Shown here: positions 60,344-64,000 of the stretch, in pieces
Layout of the letters: every line of letters begins with the position of its first letter
Position numbering within the stretch: position 1 is the stretch's first letter
NCBI RefSeq assembly: GCF_900103265.1
Contig: NZ_FMWX01000012.1
Span: forward strand, 1-64,000
DNA from: Sphingomonas sp. NFR15
GTDB lineage: Bacteria > Pseudomonadota > Alphaproteobacteria > Sphingomonadales > Sphingomonadaceae
DNA length: 64,000 nucleotides
Direction of reading: 5' to 3'
Notes under the pieces: generated by a model
The model's database searches: none
Told to the model about the DNA's origin: nothing
The model's input: the letters and a program-made list of their open reading frames with translations, nothing else
Translations under genes and position numbers: made by a program

Positions 60344-63300
60344 TTACCGCCCCAGCAACACGCGAGCCTGCCCCGCGATCTGTGCGAGCATTGCCGCGCT
60401 CGGCGCCGGCGTGCTGCGCGCGCGGTCGATGCCGGCGCGGAATTGCGCGACGCGGCTGGCGTTGTCGGCGAGCCAGCTCTCGACGCGCGCCTGCGGATCG
60501 CCGGTCTTGGCGCCGTCGGCGCCGCGCGCGAGGAATTCCAGCCGCAATTGCTGGAAATCACGCGCGAGGCCCGCGATCAGCAGGCGCTCCCAAGGATCGC
60601 TCGACGCGATGCGCGCGGCATTCGCCTGCGCCCAATCGAGCCCCAGCGCCTGCCCCAGCCGCGTGAACGCGCGCGTCAGCACGATCTCGTCGAGGCCGAC
60701 GCGCTGGCCCAGATCGGCCAGCCCGACGGCGCCGTCCAGTTCGAACAAACGCACCACCTTCTGCGCGAGCGCGCGCGGCGCGCCGACCGCTTCCAGACTG
60801 GTGGCGATGCGCGCGCTCTGGCTGCTCGCTTCCTCCAGCAACAGCGCCTTGGTCTGCCGATCGAGCTGCCCGATACCGGCGCCGATCCGCGCCATCACCA
60901 CGCCCGGCCCCGTGCCGCTCTTCGTGACGCGGAGCAGATCGGCGATGTGCGATCGTGTCGCCACCGCGACCTCATCGAACAGGGCGATGCGTGCGGCCTC
61001 GGGCATCGCCGCCGTCTCGATCTCCGCCCACAGCGTCGGCAGGTCGAACAGCCGTTCCGCGACGACGAACATCGCCGCGATGTCGGAGAGCGCCGCGCCC
61101 TCCTCCTCGGCCAGTTCGAACGGATGGAGCATGCCAAGCCGGTTGATGATCCGGTTGGCGAGCTTGGTCGCGACGATTTCGCCGCGCAGCCGATGCCGGT
61201 CGATCGCCGTCTTGTATTTCTTGCGCATCGCCGGCGGGAAGGCGGCGTGCAGATCCGGCGCGAGATCGGCATCCTCACCCAGACCGCCATGCTCGATCGC
61301 CGCTTGCAACGCGAGCTTGGCGGTCGCCAGCAGCACCGCCAGCTCGGGACGGGCCAAGCCGAAACCCTCCTGCGCGCGGCGCAAGAGGATGTCGTTCGCC
61401 GCGAGCCCCTCAACCGCCCGGTCGAGGCTGCCAGCCGCCTCGAAGACCTCGATAAGCCGTACGTAACTGGGGACGTCACGCGCGCCCGCGCCCTCGGCGA
61501 TCGACAGGGCCAGCGTCTGGAGGCGGTTATCCTCCAGCACGATATGCGCGACGTCGTCCGTCATCGTGGCGAGCAGCGCGTTGCGCTTCTCATAGGCGAG
61601 CCGCCCCTCGATCATCTCGCGGTTGAGCGCGATCTTGATATTCACCTCATTGTCCGAGCAATCGACGCCCGCCGAATTGTCGATGAAGTCGGTGTTGATC
61701 CGCCCGCCCTTGAGCGCGAAGGCGATGCGCCCGGCCTGCGTCACGCCAAGGTTCGCGCCCTCGCCGATCGCCGTCGCGCGGACCTGCTCGGCATCGACGC
61801 GCAGCCGATCGTTGGCGGGATCGCCGACCTGGATGTTGTTCTCGGCCGCCGCCTTCACATAGGTGCCGATGCCGCCGAACCACAGCAGATCGACCGGGGC
61901 TTTCAGGATCGCCGAGATCAGCGCACCCGGTTCGAGCTCCGCCGCCTCGATGCCGAGCACGGCGCGGATCTGTTTGGAGAGCTTGATGACCTTGTCGGTG
62001 CGCGGAAACACGCCGCCGCCCTTGGAGATCAGGCTCGCGTCGTAATCGGCCCACGACGAGCGCGGCAGCGCGAACATGCGTGCGCGCTCGTTCCAACTCG
62101 CCGCCGGATCGGGATCGGGATCAAGGAAGATGTGGCGGTGATCGAACGCCGCGACGATCTTGAGCGTCTTCGAGAGCAGCATGCCGTTGCCGAACACGTC
62201 GCCCGACATGTCGCCGCAGCCGACCACCCGGATCGGCTGGGTCTGCACGTCGATGCCCCGCTCGGCGAAATGGCGCTGAACCGATACCCACGCGCCGCGC
62301 GCGGTGATCGCCATCGCCTTGTGATCGTAGCCGACCGAGCCGCCGCTCGCGAACGCGTCGCCCAGCCAGAAGCCGTGCTCGATCGCGATCGCGTTGGCGA
62401 CATCGGAGAAGGTCGCCGTGCCCTTATCGGCGGCGACAACGAAATAGGGATCGTCACCGTCATGCACGACGACATCGGCGGGATGCGTCACCGCGCCCTC
62501 GACGATATTGTCGGTGACCGAGAGGAGCGCGCGGATGAACACGCGGTAGCTTTCGGTGCCCTCCGCCAACCACGCGTCGCGGTTCGAAGGCGAAGGCAGT
62601 TGCTTGGGATAGAAACCGCCCTTGGCACCGGTCGGTACGATCACCGCGTTCTTGACGCGCTGCGCCTTCATCAGCCCGAGGATTTCGGTGCGGAAATCGT
62701 CACGCCGGTCGGACCAGCGCAGACCGCCCCGCGCGACGGGGCCGGCGCGGAGATGGATGCCTTCGACACGCGGGCTGTACACCCAGATTTCGCGCCACGG
62801 CAGCGGCGCCGGCAGCCCGGGAATCGCGTGGCTGTCGAGCTTGAACGCGAGCGCCGCCTGCCCGGCGGGCGCGAAGGCGTTGGTGCGCAGGGTCGCGGCG
62901 ATCACGCTGCGCAGCGCGCGCAGGATGCGATCGTCGTCGATCGCCGAGACTCCGTCCAGCCCGTGTTCGATCGCGGCATCGGCTGCGGCGACATCGCGAC
63001 GCTTGCGCGCGGGATCATGCGCGGCATCGAAGCGCTCGATCAACGCCGCCGCGACCTTGGGCGCACGCCGCAACGCATCCGAGACGGTGGCGAGGCCATA
63101 GGTCAGCCCCGCCTGGCGCAGATAGCGGAACCAGGCGCGCAGCAGCACCACCGAACGCGGGGCCACGCCGGCGTCGATGATCAGCCGGTTGAACGCGTCA
63201 TTCTCGGCCGCGCCCTCCAACACGGCGCGAATCGCCTCCTCTAGCACGGCGACATCACCGGCCAGCGGATCGCCCGCCGTCTCGACGAGGAATTCATGGA

Positions 63301-64000
63301 CGAAGCTCCTGCCCTCGTCGCTGAGTGCGGTCGGCTGCTCCTCGATCACGCGGAAGCCGAAATTCTCCAGCACGGGCACCGCGTCCGACAAGGCCAAGGC
63401 ACCGCCCTGCCGGTAGATGTTGAGCCGAAGCGCCCCGGCCGCGTCGCGGTAGAGCCGCACCGAACGCGCATCGGGCGTCTCCAACCGCGCGAGGCGGACG
63501 ATGTCGCTCGCCGCTTCCTCCGGCGACTTGGCGTTGCGATAGCCCTGCGGGAAGCTCGCGGCATAGCGGAGCGCCAGCCGCGTCGCGCGCGCCGGCTCGA
63601 CCTGTTCGCCCAGCGCCGCCTCGACCGCAGGAACCCAACCGCGCACCATCCGCGCGATCCGCGCGTCGAGCGCGGCGGCATCAGGCATCACCCCCGCCCC
63701 GCGCAGATCGAGCGTGTAGCGCATCAGCGCGGTCACGCCGTCCATCGCGATCGCCCAATTGAGCAGGCTGCCGTTCGCGGCCTCGACCAGCAACTCGCCG
63801 ATCGCGACGCGCCGCCCGGTGGTAAGGTCGTCACGCGGCAGCCAGACGAACGCGAACAGATGCCTCCCAAGGATGCTGCGCACCAGCACCAGCTTGGGGC
63901 GTGGCCGGTCGGCGAGCGACATGGCGGTGAGCGCCAGTTCCTCGAGCGCATCGGGCGCGAAACCCGTCGCGAGATCGTGCGGCAGCGAGGCGAGCGCATG
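60344..64000 (-). CDS. NAD-specific glutamate dehydrogenase, large (~180 kDa) type, N-terminus beyond the window
   Basis: Deaminates glutamate to 2-oxoglutarate with NAD. The frame is open to the right edge, so the ~1218 residues seen are the C-terminal three quarters of a ~1600-residue protein; the Met at 63922 is internal. The catalytic core (about 340-900 of the visible part) contains HLRAGPVARGGLRWSDRRDD, MKAQRVKNAVIVPTGAKGGF with the catalytic lysine region, and VVGCGDMSGDVFGNGML. The C-terminal regulatory domain follows. It is convergent with glnA, giving a nitrogen-assimilation pair of opposite direction. Confidence 0.96.
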   Translation of the reverse strand, partial: HALASLPHDLATGFAPDALEELALTAMSLADRPRPKLVLVRSILGRHLFAFVWLPRDDLTTGRRVAIGELLVEAANGSLLNWAIAMDGVTALMRYTLDLRGAGVMPDAAALDARIARMVRGWVPAVEAALGEQVEPARATRLALRYAASFPQGYRNAKSPEEAASDIVRLARLETPDARSVRLYRDAAGALRLNIYRQGGALALSDAVPVLENFGFRVIEEQPTALSDEGRSFVHEFLVETAGDPLAGDVAVLEEAIRAVLEGAAENDAFNRLIIDAGVAPRSVVLLRAWFRYLRQAGLTYGLATVSDALRRAPKVAAALIERFDAAHDPARKRRDVAAADAAIEHGLDGVSAIDDDRILRALRSVIAATLRTNAFAPAGQAALAFKLDSHAIPGLPAPLPWREIWVYSPRVEGIHLRAGPVARGGLRWSDRRDDFRTEILGLMKAQRVKNAVIVPTGAKGGFYPKQLPSPSNRDAWLAEGTESYRVFIRALLSVTDNIVEGAVTHPADVVVHDGDDPYFVVAADKGTATFSDVANAIAIEHGFWLGDAFASGGSVGYDHKAMAITARGAWVSVQRHFAERGIDVQTQPIRVVGCGDMSGDVFGNGMLLSKTLKIVAAFDHRHIFLDPDPDPAASWNERARMFALPRSSWADYDASLISKGGGVFPRTDKVIKLSKQIRAVLGIEAAELEPGALISAILKAPVDLLWFGGIGTYVKAAAENNIQVGDPANDRLRVDAEQVRATAIGEGANLGVTQAGRIAFALKGGRINTDFIDNSAGVDCSDNEVNIKIALNREMIEGRLAYEKRNALLATMTDDVAHIVLEDNRLQTLALSIAEGAGARDVPSYVRLIEVFEAAGSLDRAVEGLAANDILLRRAQEGFGLARPELAVLLATAKLALQAAIEHGGLGEDADLAPDLHAAFPPAMRKKYKTAIDRHRLRGEIVATKLANRIINRLGMLHPFELAEEEGAALSDIAAMFVVAERLFDLPTLWAEIETAAMPEAARIALFDEVAVATRSHIADLLRVTKSGTGPGVVMARIGAGIGQLDRQTKALLLEEASSQSARIATSLEAVGAPRALAQKVVRLFELDGAVGLADLGQRVGLDEIVLTRAFTRLGQALGLDWAQANAARIASSDPWERLLIAGLARDFQQLRLEFLARGADGAKTGDPQARVESWLADNASRVAQFRAGIDRARSTPAPSAAMLAQIAGQARVLLGR

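Overview
The window comes from a GC-rich alphaproteobacterium, most likely a sphingomonad (Sphingomonas or a close relative). This rests on the protein sequences (a ribosomal protein S5 with a Gly/Arg-rich N-terminal extension, a CyoABCD quinol oxidase, a very long NAD-glutamate dehydrogenase, TonB-dependent receptors) and on two families of GC-rich inverted intergenic repeats. No rRNA gene is present and the assignment was not tested by a database search.

Layout. (1) 1-2460 is one end of an integrated element: an IS3-family right end, an AlpA-like regulator cut by it, a small unknown gene and a tyrosine integrase that starts 291 nt past the 3' end of guaA, a classic island insertion point. 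(2) 2461-7922 holds guaA, a small exported protein, a TetR regulator divergent from a conserved small protein across a nested palindrome, and an exported prolyl oligopeptidase. (3) 8002-30823, all minus strand except one gene, is the ribosomal superoperon. In transcription order it reads rpsL-rpsG-fusA-tuf, then rpsJ to rpsE-rpmD-rplO-secY-adk, then rpsM-rpsK-rpoA-rplQ. A two-component system (minus) and a methyltransferase-like gene (plus) sit between adk and rpsM. (4) 31167-42710 holds trhO, a eukaryote/archaeal-type proS, the cytochrome o ubiquinol oxidase operon cyoABCD with a divergent stand-alone receiver protein, poxB, a MocR-type regulator and two small genes. (5) 42826-56069 is an accessory catabolic block: glpK divergent from glpD-glpR, then an MFS carrier and a cytoplasmic GH31 glycosidase (ATGA-coupled), a TonB-dependent receptor, an exported alpha/beta hydrolase and an exported GH2 enzyme carrying the NxK motif of beta-glucuronidases. 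(6) 56135-64000 holds a tRNA-Gly, a molybdopterin-binding CinA-like protein, map, glnB-glnA behind a near-consensus sigma-54 promoter, and the C-terminal part of a large NAD-glutamate dehydrogenase that runs off the right edge.

How the genes work together. Block 5 is the best candidate for an undescribed system. Outer-membrane uptake (receptor), periplasmic de-esterification (hydrolase) and de-glucuronidation (GH2), inner-membrane import (MFS), cytoplasmic alpha-glycoside cleavage (GH31) and glycerol catabolism (GlpK/GlpD under GlpR) would together suit a glycosyl- or glucuronosyl-glycerolipid or glycosylglycerol. This is inference from order and motifs; the substrate is not shown by the sequence. 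Other points of note are Arg at position 88 of ribosomal protein S12 (a classical streptomycin-resistance residue), an attenuator-like hairpin in the rpsL leader and the guaA-associated island end.
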